Shown here piece by piece: positions 17,793 to 25,707 of a stretch of 64,000 bases of DNA (its first letter is position 1; each line of letters opens with the position of its first letter). The notes beneath the pieces are model-generated. The model saw nothing but the letters and a program-made list of their open reading frames with translations, was not told the origin of the DNA and ran no database searches. A program made the translations under genes and the position numbers. Source of the stretch: JALHST01 sp963798435 (GTDB lineage Bacteria > Bacteroidota > Bacteroidia > Flavobacteriales > Flavobacteriaceae); the NCBI GenBank assembly GCA_963798435.1, contig CAWCTF010000006.1:248001-312000 (forward strand), read 5' to 3'.

Positions 17793-19052
17793 TCAAAGTT
17801 TAAAATAATTTATATACGTATCTAAGTCCTTATCCCCGCGTCCTGAAAGATTAATCACCACAACAGCGTCTTTTTTGAATTTTCGTCCGGCTAAAATTGC
17901 AAAGGCATGTGAGGATTCGATCGCCGGGATGATGCCTTCCAATTGGGTGACCATTAAACCGGCGGTCATTGCATCGTCATCGGTGACCGAAATGAATTCT
18001 GCCCTGCCTGATTTATAGAGATGGGCATGCATAGGGCCGACACCTGGATAATCAAGTCCGGCCGAAATGGAATACGGTTCAGTAATCTGTCCATCTGGTG
18101 TCTGCATGAGCAGTGTTTTGCTACCGTGGATAATCCCAACTTTACCAAGGGCCGAAGTGGCTGCACTTTTACCGGTATCGATTCCTTTTCCTGCAGCTTC
18201 AACGGCTATAATACCCACCTCGGCTTGGTCCAAAAAATGATAAAACGCCCCGGCAGCATTACTGCCACCACCCACACAGGCCACCACGAAATCAGGATTT
18301 TCACGACCTTCTTTTTCCTTTAACTGCCATTTGATCTCCTCCGATATAATTGACTGAAATCGGGCAACCATATCGGGATAAGGATGGGGCCCGACGACCG
18401 AACCTATGATATAATGTGTGTCTATCGGATTATTGATCCAATCCCGGATGGCTTCATTGGTGGCATCCTTTAAGGTTTTGCTGCCTGAAAGGGCCGGGCG
18501 TACCTTTGCACCCAACATTTTCATCCGTGCCACATTCGGTGCTTGTCGGGCAATATCGATTTCGCCCATATATACAACACACTCCATCCCCATAAGGGCA
18601 CATACGGTAGCTGTGGCCACCCCATGTTGACCCGCCCCTGTTTCTGCGATGATACGGGTCTTGCCCAATTTTTTGGCCATCAAGATCTGCCCGATCGTGT
18701 TATTGACCTTATGGGCCCCGGTATGACAAAGATCTTCCCTTTTTAGATATATCTTGACGTCGTATTTTTGGGAAAGGCGGTTGGCGAAATAAAGGGGTGT
18801 AGGGCGGCCTACATAGTCGCGAAGCAAGTTGTCAAATTCTTTTTTAAAGGAGGGATCGGCCATGATTTTCAGATAGTTTTGGCGAAGTTCCTCGGTATTC
18901 GGGTATAACATCTCTGGAATAAATGCACCTCCGAATTCTCCATAATAGCCCTTCTCGTCCGCTTGATATCGGCTACTTGTCTGCTCTGACATGCTTTTAG
19001 GAAGGCGACCACCTCTGGTGTTGGCTAAAGGTGTTATTCTTTCTTTTTCCAT
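17793..19052 (-). CDS. trpB: Tryptophan synthase beta chain
   Basis: TrpB condenses indole and L-serine with pyridoxal phosphate. HTGAHKVNN contains the PLP-binding lysine, GGGSNAAGAFYHF is the phosphate cradle, and LSGRGDKD lies near the C-terminus. The ATG at 19052 gives 419 residues and overlaps trpF by 19 bp; the alternative ATG at 18992 gives 399 residues, closer to the family length, so the true start may be 18992. The first 20 residues of the longer form (basic, low similarity) are not part of the usual fold. Confidence 0.95.
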   Translation of the reverse strand: MEKERITPLANTRGGRLPKSMSEQTSSRYQADEKGYYGEFGGAFIPEMLYPNTEELRQNYLKIMADPSFKKEFDNLLRDYVGRPTPLYFANRLSQKYDVKIYLKREDLCHTGAHKVNNTIGQILMAKKLGKTRIIAETGAGQHGVATATVCALMGMECVVYMGEIDIARQAPNVARMKMLGAKVRPALSGSKTLKDATNEAIRDWINNPIDTHYIIGSVVGPHPYPDMVARFQSIISEEIKWQLKEKEGRENPDFVVACVGGGSNAAGAFYHFLDQAEVGIIAVEAAGKGIDTGKSAATSALGKVGIIHGSKTLLMQTPDGQITEPYSISAGLDYPGVGPMHAHLYKSGRAEFISVTDDDAMTAGLMVTQLEGIIPAIESSHAFAILAGRKFKKDAVVVINLSGRGDKDLDTYINYFKL

Positions 19053-19675
19053 AATGCAACTTTGAATTCTTTTAATTTCTTTATTTGCTTCAAACCCGGT
19101 TTTTCCTCAAATTTACTATTTAGGTCGATGGCATAACAATATTTTGACTCGGGTCGTTCTAAAAATAGTCCGAGCGATTTAATTGTTTCAATGCCGATTC
19201 CCCCACTAAGGAAATACGGTTTTGTTGAAGGATACTCTTTTAAAATTTCCCAATCAAAGGCATACCCATTGCCTCCTGGTAATTCACCTTTTGTATCGAA
19301 TAGATAATAGTCACATACCTGTTCATACGCTTTCAGCGCATCAAAATTGAATTTTCCCCGAATCGAGAATACTTTGATGATTTGAGCCGATACCTGGGCG
19401 TTGTGTAGTTCATCGGAAACCTGTCTGCAATATTCGGGACTTTCATTGCCGTGCAATTGAAGGGCCTGCAAGTCATACTTTCGGGTTGTTTTGATGAGTT
19501 CGATAATATCGGCATCAACAAATACACCTACTTTACGGATCTGGGAATCAAGTTCGGGCATTGGCCCCGTATAATAGCGGGGCGAGGATTTCCAGAATAT
19601 AAAGCCCAAATAATCAGGTCGTAGTGCGGCTACTTCCAAGACGTTATATTTCATGCCACAGACTTTTAATTTCAT
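19034..19675 (-). CDS. trpF: Phosphoribosylanthranilate isomerase
   Basis: TrpF isomerises phosphoribosylanthranilate to CdRP. The start MKLKVCGMKYN holds the catalytic Cys in the KVCGM motif; YLFDTKGELPGGNG carries the catalytic Asp and phosphate-binding glycines, and LSGGIG follows near 165. At 213 residues it is of normal length. Its ATG overlaps the trpC stop by 4 bp and its end overlaps the long form of trpB by 19 bp, so the block is tightly coupled. Confidence 0.95.
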   Translation of the reverse strand: MKLKVCGMKYNVLEVAALRPDYLGFIFWKSSPRYYTGPMPELDSQIRKVGVFVDADIIELIKTTRKYDLQALQLHGNESPEYCRQVSDELHNAQVSAQIIKVFSIRGKFNFDALKAYEQVCDYYLFDTKGELPGGNGYAFDWEILKEYPSTKPYFLSGGIGIETIKSLGLFLERPESKYCYAIDLNSKFEEKPGLKQIKKLKEFKVALWKKKE

Positions 19676-20457
19676 GGCTGTAAATTTTTTATAAATGTCG
19701 CTGCTGTTTCCCCAGGATGTTCGGTCTTCATGAAATTTTCCCCGATCAAAAACCCTTGGTAGCCAAACTCTTTTAATGTCCTAATGGCATCTATACTATC
19801 AATACCACTCTCCGATACTTTTACCAAATGGTCAGGGATTAGGGGGGAAAGCAATTTACTGATCTTTAAATCAACTTCAAACGTCTTCAGATTTCGATTG
19901 TTGACACCGATCATATCTATACTCGCCAATGGGGAACGGTTCAATTCGTTTTCATCATGAACTTCAAGTAGCACCTCGAGTTCTAACTTTTTGGCCAACT
20001 CGGAAAATTTCTTGATATTCTTTCGGGTCAATATCGCCGCTATCAACAGAATCACATCAGCACCGTGGGCCTTGGCCTCGAGAATCTGGTATTCATCGAT
20101 TATAAATTCTTTACGCAATACGGGAATCTCGACGGCTGCGCGGGCCAGAAGTAGGTCATCAAGCGAACCACCAAAATATTTGCTGTCGGTTAGTACCGAC
20201 ATACCGCAAACGCCAGCCTTTTCATAGCCGATGGCGACATCCTGTACATTTAGACCTTGGTTGATGATCGATTTCGAAGGAGATCTTCGCTTATGTTCGG
20301 CAATGATGCCTGTTGCACTAGTATAAAGCCTGCCCGCCAAAGAATTCTTGGCACGACCAAAAAGCACTGAGTTCTCCAATTGATGATTGGGGATGATCAT
20401 TTTTTTCAAGGCAACCTCCTTCCGTTTGTCTGCTACTATTTTGTCTAAAATGTTCAT
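19672..20457 (-). CDS. trpC: Indole-3-glycerol phosphate synthase
   Basis: TrpC closes the indole ring from CdRP with loss of CO2 and water. Motifs: IAEHKRRSPSKS (catalytic Lys and Glu region near 53-64), VLTDSKYFGG, LRKEFIIDEYQI, and the C-terminal SESGI and GFLIGENFM phosphate site. The length of 261 residues is typical. It is not fused to trpF as in E. coli; the two are separate genes overlapping by 4 bp. A 115-bp spacer separates it from trpD. Confidence 0.96.
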   Translation of the reverse strand: MNILDKIVADKRKEVALKKMIIPNHQLENSVLFGRAKNSLAGRLYTSATGIIAEHKRRSPSKSIINQGLNVQDVAIGYEKAGVCGMSVLTDSKYFGGSLDDLLLARAAVEIPVLRKEFIIDEYQILEAKAHGADVILLIAAILTRKNIKKFSELAKKLELEVLLEVHDENELNRSPLASIDMIGVNNRNLKTFEVDLKISKLLSPLIPDHLVKVSESGIDSIDAIRTLKEFGYQGFLIGENFMKTEHPGETAATFIKNLQP

Positions 20458-20572
20458 TTATTACAACGGTTATTATGACCTTGGTTATCTAGGTGAGCGG
20501 AAATCGATGAATCGGACGTCGTGTGCCAATGATTTCTTGTATATCATTGAAATGATTTGTGAGTCGCTCATT

Positions 20573-21568
20573 TTAAATCGTACTTAATTTTTGTAATTTT
20601 TTTAATGCCTGTAATCCTTTGCCACTCTGTAACGATTCCATGGCCATTTCAAAACCTTCGCTAGGGGATATCCTACGTGCCGTGGCGATGGCCAATCCAG
20701 CATTGGCACAAACAACATGATTTTGGGCATTTGTACCCTGTCCTTGAAGCACATCGATAAATATTTGTGCTGAAGCCGCGATACTATCGCCACCTACTAT
20801 TTCACTTGGTTTTATGGCCTTAACACCAAAGTCTTCAGGTCGTATAATACCTTCCGAGGCATTCGAAATTGTTTTGGTATCGCCAGTGAGGGATATTTCA
20901 TCGTAACCATCAAGTGCGTGCAACACGGTAAAGTGTATGTCGGTATTCTGATAAAGATAACCATACATACGGGCCAATTCGAGATTAAAGACCCCGACTA
21001 CCTGATTTTTTGGAAACGCGGGGTTGACCATTGGCCCCAGCATATTAAAGAAGGTTTTAACCCCGAGTTCTTTTCGTATGGGTGCTACATTCTTCATAGC
21101 CGGATGGAATAGGGGGGCATGAAGAATACAGATTCCAGCCTCGGCTATCGATTTTTCTAAAAAATCGGGGTTGTTACTGAATTGAATACCAAGAAATTCG
21201 AGCACATTGCTACTCCCGCAGGTTGATGATACCCCATAATTACCATGTTTTGTTACATTTACACCAGCACCTGCAGTTACGAAGGATGCCAAGGTAGAGA
21301 TATTGAAGGTATCCTTCGCATCGCCCCCGGTACCGCAAAGGTCGATCGGGTTATAGGCCGATAAATCGACTGCCAAACATAATTCTAACAGTGCATCCCG
21401 AAAACCTTCCAATTCCTCAATCGTGATGCTACGCATCATGTACACCGTCAAAAAGGCGGCGATTTGACTCATATTGTAATCTCCTTTGGCAATATTGACC
21501 AATATTTGTTTCGCATCTTCTTTGGTCAGGATGTCATGGTTGATCAATCTGTTCAATGTTTCCTTCAT
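20573..21568 (-). CDS. trpD: Anthranilate phosphoribosyltransferase
   Basis: TrpD adds the phosphoribosyl group of PRPP to anthranilate. The PRPP loop GTGGDAKDTFNIS near 83-95, the KHGNYGVSS loop near 111-119 and the RKELGVKTFFN motif near 168-178 define the family. Its 331 residues match stand-alone TrpD, without the TrpG fusion found in some bacteria. An 88-bp spacer separates it from trpG, and a 115-bp spacer lies downstream before trpC. Confidence 0.96.
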   Translation of the reverse strand: MKETLNRLINHDILTKEDAKQILVNIAKGDYNMSQIAAFLTVYMMRSITIEELEGFRDALLELCLAVDLSAYNPIDLCGTGGDAKDTFNISTLASFVTAGAGVNVTKHGNYGVSSTCGSSNVLEFLGIQFSNNPDFLEKSIAEAGICILHAPLFHPAMKNVAPIRKELGVKTFFNMLGPMVNPAFPKNQVVGVFNLELARMYGYLYQNTDIHFTVLHALDGYDEISLTGDTKTISNASEGIIRPEDFGVKAIKPSEIVGGDSIAASAQIFIDVLQGQGTNAQNHVVCANAGLAIATARRISPSEGFEMAMESLQSGKGLQALKKLQKLSTI

Positions 21569-21656
21569 TTTTAATTCGATTTTAATAAAGAGGGTCTTTA
21601 ATATTGGCCATCTAAGATTTACAAGAGGCTACTTTTGTCTTGGACTATACATTTGT

Positions 21657-22385
21657 TTATTGGGTATTAGATTCAATAGCTGATCCTGCTTCCATGCTAG
21701 CGCTGCCACTTTCCGCTAAGTCCTCATTGTCGGCACTTACTGAATCTGGGCGCAACCAATTCTGTAATATTTTTTTACCATAGGGCGTAAGCACAGATTC
21801 TGGATGGAACTGCACTGCACAAACATCGTACTGCTTGTGTCTAAGTGACATTATTTGTCCGTTTTCATCGGTTGAGGTAATTTCTAAAACCTCTGGTAAA
21901 ATCGGGTTCACCACCCAAGAATGGTATCTACCGACCACGATTTCTTTTGGGATTCCCCTGAACAAAATATCATCCCCGCTGATTTTAATTTTTGTTGCGA
22001 CCCCATGATATACTGTTTCGAGATTGAGGAGGGTACCACCGAATACCTCTCCGATTGCTTGTTGTCCCAGACAAACGCCAAAAATTCGTTTGCTCGGGGC
22101 ATATTTTGAGATTATTTCCTTTAATAGGCCTGCTTCGTCCGGTATCCCAGGACCTGGGGAAAGTACAATGTTATCGTATGCTGCCACTTCTTCTAGCAAA
22201 ATTTGGTCATTCCTTTTCACCACTACCTCAAAGCCTAAGTCCTCAATATAATGCACGAGATTGTAGGTAAAACTATCATAGTTATCAATCACAAGGACGG
22301 CCTTTTGATGTATTGATAACGCAGCATCCCCAGTCAATTTTTCGTGTTTGGCGGTACTGTTATTTTTATTTTTTGGAAGGCTCAT
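21657..22385 (-). CDS. trpG: Anthranilate synthase component II (glutamine amidotransferase)
   Basis: TrpG hydrolyses glutamine and channels ammonia to TrpE. Core motifs: DNYDSFTYNLVHY (near 34-46), SPGPGIPDEAG, GVCLGQQAIGE with nucleophile Cys, and VQFHPESVLTPYG with the catalytic His-Glu. The 242 residues exceed the usual 190 because of a polar 30-residue N-terminal extension and an acidic Ser/Glu/Ala-rich tail after NWLRPDS. No internal ATG gives a standard start. The gap to trpE is 43 bp. Confidence 0.94.
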   Translation of the reverse strand: MSLPKNKNNSTAKHEKLTGDAALSIHQKAVLVIDNYDSFTYNLVHYIEDLGFEVVVKRNDQILLEEVAAYDNIVLSPGPGIPDEAGLLKEIISKYAPSKRIFGVCLGQQAIGEVFGGTLLNLETVYHGVATKIKISGDDILFRGIPKEIVVGRYHSWVVNPILPEVLEITSTDENGQIMSLRHKQYDVCAVQFHPESVLTPYGKKILQNWLRPDSVSADNEDLAESGSASMEAGSAIESNTQ

Positions 22386-22428
22386 GTATTCCGATAATTT
22401 TGTTTTCCCCGATGAATATTCAGGCTAC

Positions 22429-23826
22429 TTATAAAGTTTGTGCTATTTGCAGGGCATTGGTCAAGGCCCCTAGTTTATTATAGGTTTCCTGCAATTCATT
22501 GTCAGGGTCCGATACTGCGACAAGTCCGGCACCCGCCTGATAATGCAATTGATGGTTCTTGCTCAAAAATGTCCGAATCATTATGGCATGGTTGAAGTTC
22601 CCTTCGAAATCCATGAAACCAATGGCGCCACCATAATACCCGCGACTCGTTTTTTCGTATTTTTCTATTAATTGCATGGCCATGTGTTTAGGTGCACCGC
22701 TTAAGGTGCCTGCCGGAAACGTATCGGCAACTACTTTCAAGGTTGGTATCCCCTTTTTCTTTTGACCGGTAACTTTTGAGACCAAATGAATTACGTGCGA
22801 AAAAAACTGAACTTCCTTATAATTTACGACTTCGACCATATTGCCATGTCTGCTAAGATCATTACGCGCTAGGTCTACCAACATGACATGTTCGCTATTT
22901 TCTTTATCATCCTCGGTCAGTTGCTTGGCTAAAATCGCATCTTGCTCGTCATTTCCAGTGCGTTTGAATGTTCCTGCAATGGGGTGTATTTCAGCCCTAC
23001 CATTTTTCACCACCAATTGAGCTTCAGGGGAGCTTCCAAAGATCTTAAAGTCACCATAGTCGAAATAAAATAGATAGGGAGACGGATTCACCGATCGCAG
23101 AGCCCTGTAGACATTAAACTCGTCACCTTTGAAGCGTTGTGAGAATCGACGGGATAGCACCAATTGAAAAACATCGCCACGCTGACAATGCTTTTTGGCC
23201 ATTTCGACCTGTGCCTTGAAGTCGGCATCCGCTAGATTGGATGTGACAGGGCCCTCCATTGAAAAGTTGTAGGATGCGAAGTTTTGCACCTTAAGCAACT
23301 GTTCCAATTCAGCAGTATTGTCATTGGCATTGAAACAATGGGCAAATATGTAAGCCTCATTCTTAAAGTGGTTGATCGCTATAATATTTTGGTAGACGGC
23401 ATAGTATATATCAGGTATGGCCACTGAATTTTCTTTTTTTGAAAGTTCGATATCCTCAAAATAGCGCACCGCGTCATACCCCATATAGCCAAAAAGACCC
23501 GTATTGATAAATTTAAAATTGTTTTTCACAGTGGAGAATCTTTGACTGAAATCGTGTAGTATTTCAACTAGATCGGTAGTTGCATCGATATGCACTTCGT
23601 TTATTGTCCCATCCGGAAATTTCCGTGAAATTATTTCATTTTCAACTTTAATTGATGCAATCGGATTACAGCAGATATATGAAAAGCTATTATCATTGGC
23701 ATGGTAGTCGCTACTTTCGAGTAGGATACTATTAGGGTATTTATCCCGAATTTTTAGATAAACGCTTACCGGGGTAATGGTGTCGGCCAAAATTTTACGG
23801 TAACTGGTAGTTAGCTTGTATTTCAT
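22429..23826 (-). CDS. trpE: Anthranilate synthase component I
   Basis: TrpE converts chorismate to anthranilate with ammonia from TrpG. The LLES-x10-S pattern near residues 33-47 (SILLESSDYH ... FS) is the Trp feedback-inhibition site, so the enzyme should be allosterically inhibited by tryptophan. The catalytic part includes PIAGTFKRTGN, DLARNDLSR and GAGLVAVSDPD. The ATG at 23826 gives 465 residues; the upstream extension to 23868 would be read from the attenuator hairpin and is rejected. It is the first structural gene after the trp leader. Confidence 0.95.
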   Translation of the reverse strand: MKYKLTTSYRKILADTITPVSVYLKIRDKYPNSILLESSDYHANDNSFSYICCNPIASIKVENEIISRKFPDGTINEVHIDATTDLVEILHDFSQRFSTVKNNFKFINTGLFGYMGYDAVRYFEDIELSKKENSVAIPDIYYAVYQNIIAINHFKNEAYIFAHCFNANDNTAELEQLLKVQNFASYNFSMEGPVTSNLADADFKAQVEMAKKHCQRGDVFQLVLSRRFSQRFKGDEFNVYRALRSVNPSPYLFYFDYGDFKIFGSSPEAQLVVKNGRAEIHPIAGTFKRTGNDEQDAILAKQLTEDDKENSEHVMLVDLARNDLSRHGNMVEVVNYKEVQFFSHVIHLVSKVTGQKKKGIPTLKVVADTFPAGTLSGAPKHMAMQLIEKYEKTSRGYYGGAIGFMDFEGNFNHAIMIRTFLSKNHQLHYQAGAGLVAVSDPDNELQETYNKLGALTNALQIAQTL

Positions 23827-23845
23827 TTTCAAGGGTATCAAAAGC

Positions 23846-23875
23846 AAAAGGCTTGTCGTGATTGACAAGCCTTTT
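23846..23875 (-). terminator. trp attenuator: intrinsic terminator in the trp leader
   Basis: On the minus strand AAAAGGCTTGTC and GACAAGCCTTTT form a perfect 12-bp stem with a 6-nt loop (AATCAC), followed by TTTTGCTTTT, about 20 bp before the trpE ATG. A competing pairing is available: GTCGTGA at the end of the leader peptide gene (23904-23910) is perfectly complementary to TCACGAC, which spans the loop and the first bases of the 3' arm (23855-23861). That gives the terminator/antiterminator switch expected for attenuation. Confidence 0.85.
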
Positions 23876-23903
23876 ATATAGTTTTACTACAATGGTGCTT
23901 AGC

Positions 23904-23960
23904 TCACGACGTTTTACGTAAGTTATTCCACCACCAAGTATTTATTCCATGGATGTTCAT
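23904..23960 (-). CDS. trpL: trp operon leader peptide with three consecutive Trp codons
   Basis: The 18-codon frame encodes MNIHGINTWWWNNLRKTS, then TGA. The three TGG codons are adjacent (23928-23936). It lies between a consensus promoter and the attenuator hairpin of the trp operon. By analogy with ribosome-mediated attenuation, stalling at the Trp codons under starvation would free the GTCGTGA segment, which includes the peptide's stop codon, to pair with the terminator loop and let transcription enter trpE. Three tandem Trp codons in 18 residues next to trpE are very unlikely by chance. Translation itself is inferred. Confidence 0.85.
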   Translation of the reverse strand: MNIHGINTWWWNNLRKTS

Positions 23961-23965
23961 GACTT

Positions 23966-23996
23966 CAAATATAGAAATGATTTTTAAAATTTCAAA
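23966..23996 (-). promoter_or_regulatory. trp operon promoter (Bacteroidota -33/-7)
   Basis: On the minus strand TTTG (23993-23996) is followed after 19 bp by TATATTTG (23966-23973), an excellent match to the TTTG ... TAnnTTTG consensus of Bacteroidota sigma factor promoters. The leader peptide ATG comes only 5 bp after the -7 element, so the transcript would have almost no 5' leader. Confidence 0.75.
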
Positions 23997-24007
23997 TCAA
24001 TTTTTGG

Positions 24008-24047
24008 GAAAATAAAAATCCCGCAACCATTTGGAAGGTTGCAGGAT
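24008..24047 (-). terminator. Terminator after the yceI gene
   Basis: On the minus strand an 11-bp stem (ATCCTGCAACC with GGTTGCGGGAT, one T-G pair) with an 8-nt loop is followed by TTTTTATTTT. It lies 23 bp after the yceI stop and just upstream of the trp promoter, insulating the two units. Confidence 0.8.
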
Positions 24048-24069
24048 TGGATCAACGAGTCAAAGGAGA

Positions 24070-24654
24070 TTAAAATTCCATATCAACGACAAGGTCAAAT
24101 TCGTCATAGATGGTCTTATCGCCCAAGTTGTCAAAGAAACTTCCCGAGCCGTATTTTATATCGTATTGAGAACGATCTACTTTCATCGTGGCAGTAGCCT
24201 TGCTTCCATAGATAGATACATCAAACGTGACGGGCTTGGTGATGCCTTTAATGGTCAAGTTTCCGGTGACTTCGTACGAGTTTTTGCCACTGGGGGTTAC
24301 AGTGGTGAAGACCAATTTTGAAGTAGGATGATTTTCAACGCCGAAGAAATCATCTGACTTCAAATGGCCCTCTAATTTCCCCTTACTCTCTGAATTGGCT
24401 TCCAAATCAAGAGAAGCCAAGGTGGTCATGTCGACCACAAATTCACCGCCGGTCAATTTGGTATCCTCAAAAATCAAGGAACCTTCTTTCAAAGCAATGG
24501 TCCCATGATGTGATCCAAGTACCTTATAGCCTTTCCAGCTAATGCTGCTGTTCTCTGCATTCACTTCCTTTTTTTCGACTTTTACCGGTTCGGTCGCCAG
24601 CGCGCCCGCGCCCATGACCATTGTTAAAACAAAACTTACTGTATTCTTTTTCAT
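24070..24654 (-). CDS. YceI family periplasmic lipocalin-like protein
   Basis: The 194-residue protein has a signal peptide (MKKNTVSFVLTMVMGAGALA) and the YceI fold: SSISWKGYKVLGSHHGTI, GEFVVDMTTL, LEGHLKSDDFFGVENHP, and VTGNLTIKGITKPVTF. YceI proteins form a beta barrel that binds isoprenoid lipids, often quinone-related, and several are induced by stress. The protein lies 34 bp downstream of a MarR regulator on the same strand, so it is probably controlled by it. Confidence 0.9.
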   Translation of the reverse strand: MKKNTVSFVLTMVMGAGALATEPVKVEKKEVNAENSSISWKGYKVLGSHHGTIALKEGSLIFEDTKLTGGEFVVDMTTLASLDLEANSESKGKLEGHLKSDDFFGVENHPTSKLVFTTVTPSGKNSYEVTGNLTIKGITKPVTFDVSIYGSKATATMKVDRSQYDIKYGSGSFFDNLGDKTIYDEFDLVVDMEF

Positions 24655-24688
24655 GCTTATAAAATTTAATGTTACTTATTAATTGAAT

Positions 24689-25135
24689 TTAAAATTTGTC
24701 CAAGAGTTTATTTAATAGTTCAAGTTCTTCAGTATTAAAATCTTTCACGATTTGATTTTCGGCGTTTTTCATTGCGACGTCCATTTTTTCCAGCATCCGT
24801 TCGCCAAGTGGTGTTAGTCGAATCTCTATTTTCCTACGATTTGATGGGCAAGTAATGCGCCCAACATAGCCTTTCAAAATTAATTTATCGACTAGACGTG
24901 TCGTATTGCTCATTTTCGTAATCATGCGTTCATTCAAGGTCGATAAATTGGCGGGATTTCCTTTTTGACCTCTTAAGATGCGAAGAACATTAAACTGTTG
25001 TACCGAGACGTCAAATGGCTTCAGTGCTTGAGCCGTAATTTCATTCAATTTGTTGTTTATCAACAAAAAATGAATAATCGTCCTACTTTCCAAGGGAATT
25101 TTCCGATTTGTTTTTATGGCGTCCTCTACATTCAT
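24689..25135 (-). CDS. MarR family transcriptional regulator
   Basis: The 148-residue protein shows the MarR winged helix: QFNVLRILRGQKGNPANLSTL for the recognition helices, MITKMSNTTRLVDKLILKGYV, then the wing RITCPSNRRKIEIRLTPLGE. MarR proteins are dimeric repressors that release DNA on ligand binding or oxidation; no cysteine pair typical of OhrR is apparent. It is first in a unit with yceI. A 12-bp palindrome overlaps its own promoter, which suggests autoregulation. Confidence 0.9.
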   Translation of the reverse strand: MNVEDAIKTNRKIPLESRTIIHFLLINNKLNEITAQALKPFDVSVQQFNVLRILRGQKGNPANLSTLNERMITKMSNTTRLVDKLILKGYVGRITCPSNRRKIEIRLTPLGERMLEKMDVAMKNAENQIVKDFNTEELELLNKLLDKF

Positions 25136-25148
25136 GTAGCTACAATAA

Positions 25149-25165
25149 TTGTATATACAAATGTA
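25149..25165 (-). promoter_or_regulatory. Overlapping marR -7 element and palindromic operator
   Basis: TTGTATATACAA (25149-25160) is a perfect 12-bp palindrome of the kind bound by MarR dimers. It overlaps the minus-strand -7 element TACATTTG (25158-25165) and lies 14 bp before the marR ATG, so bound protein would cover the transcription start. Confidence 0.55.
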
Positions 25166-25245
25166 ATATTATTTTCTGATTCGTATCGTAGGGAACTGTA
25201 AAATTTTTGTTAAACTTTAAAGCGATACCTTTTAGCGAAAAAATG

Positions 25246-25253
25246 TATTTTTG
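25246..25253 (+). promoter_or_regulatory. Possible -7 element for the rhodanese gene
   Basis: TATTTTTG fits TAnnTTTG, 19 bp before the ATG at 25273. A TTTG at 25206-25209 is too far upstream to be a standard -33 partner. Confidence 0.4.
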
Positions 25254-25272
25254 AATTCTAAAACCGAAGTAT

Positions 25273-25584
25273 ATGGCCAATTTATCGCAGGACCTATGGT
25301 CAGAGCAATTACAAAATGACCCGAATTCCTTTATTCTAGACGTGCGCACTCCTGAAGAAGTGGCAGAAGGATATATCCCCAATGCTGTCAACATTGATAT
25401 TTATTTGGGGCCCGATTTTCTGGCTGAACTTGAAAAATTAGATAAGCGCAAGAATTATTATGTCTATTGCCGAAGCGGGAACCGAAGTGGCCAGGCCTGT
25501 GCTATAATGAATAGTTTGGGTTTTGAAAATGCTTATAACCTAGAAGGTGGTTTCATGCACTGGGAAGGTGATGTTGTAGAATAG
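25273..25584 (+). CDS. Single-domain rhodanese-like protein
   Basis: The 103-residue protein is one rhodanese domain with FILDVRTPEEVAEGYIPNAVNI and the active-site loop YVYCRSGNRSGQAC, whose first Cys would carry the persulfide. It has no signal peptide, so it is cytosolic. Such small rhodaneses transfer sulfane sulfur; the acceptor is unknown. It is divergent from marR, with a 137-bp shared control region. Confidence 0.9.
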   Translation: MANLSQDLWSEQLQNDPNSFILDVRTPEEVAEGYIPNAVNIDIYLGPDFLAELEKLDKRKNYYVYCRSGNRSGQACAIMNSLGFENAYNLEGGFMHWEGDVVE

Positions 25585-25707
25585 CTGTTTTTTGGTCATA
25601 AGGCATCGGTGATCCTTGGCCATAGAAATGTTACCTTGGTACCTCGCTCCCAATAGGGCCGCTAATCAGCACAAACGGTATCCACAGACCAAAGATCCAT
25701 ACCAGCC

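Noticed and set aside
23827..23868. Extended TrpE start
   Set aside because: The added codons come from the attenuator hairpin (LLLLIPLK-like) and are not part of the family.
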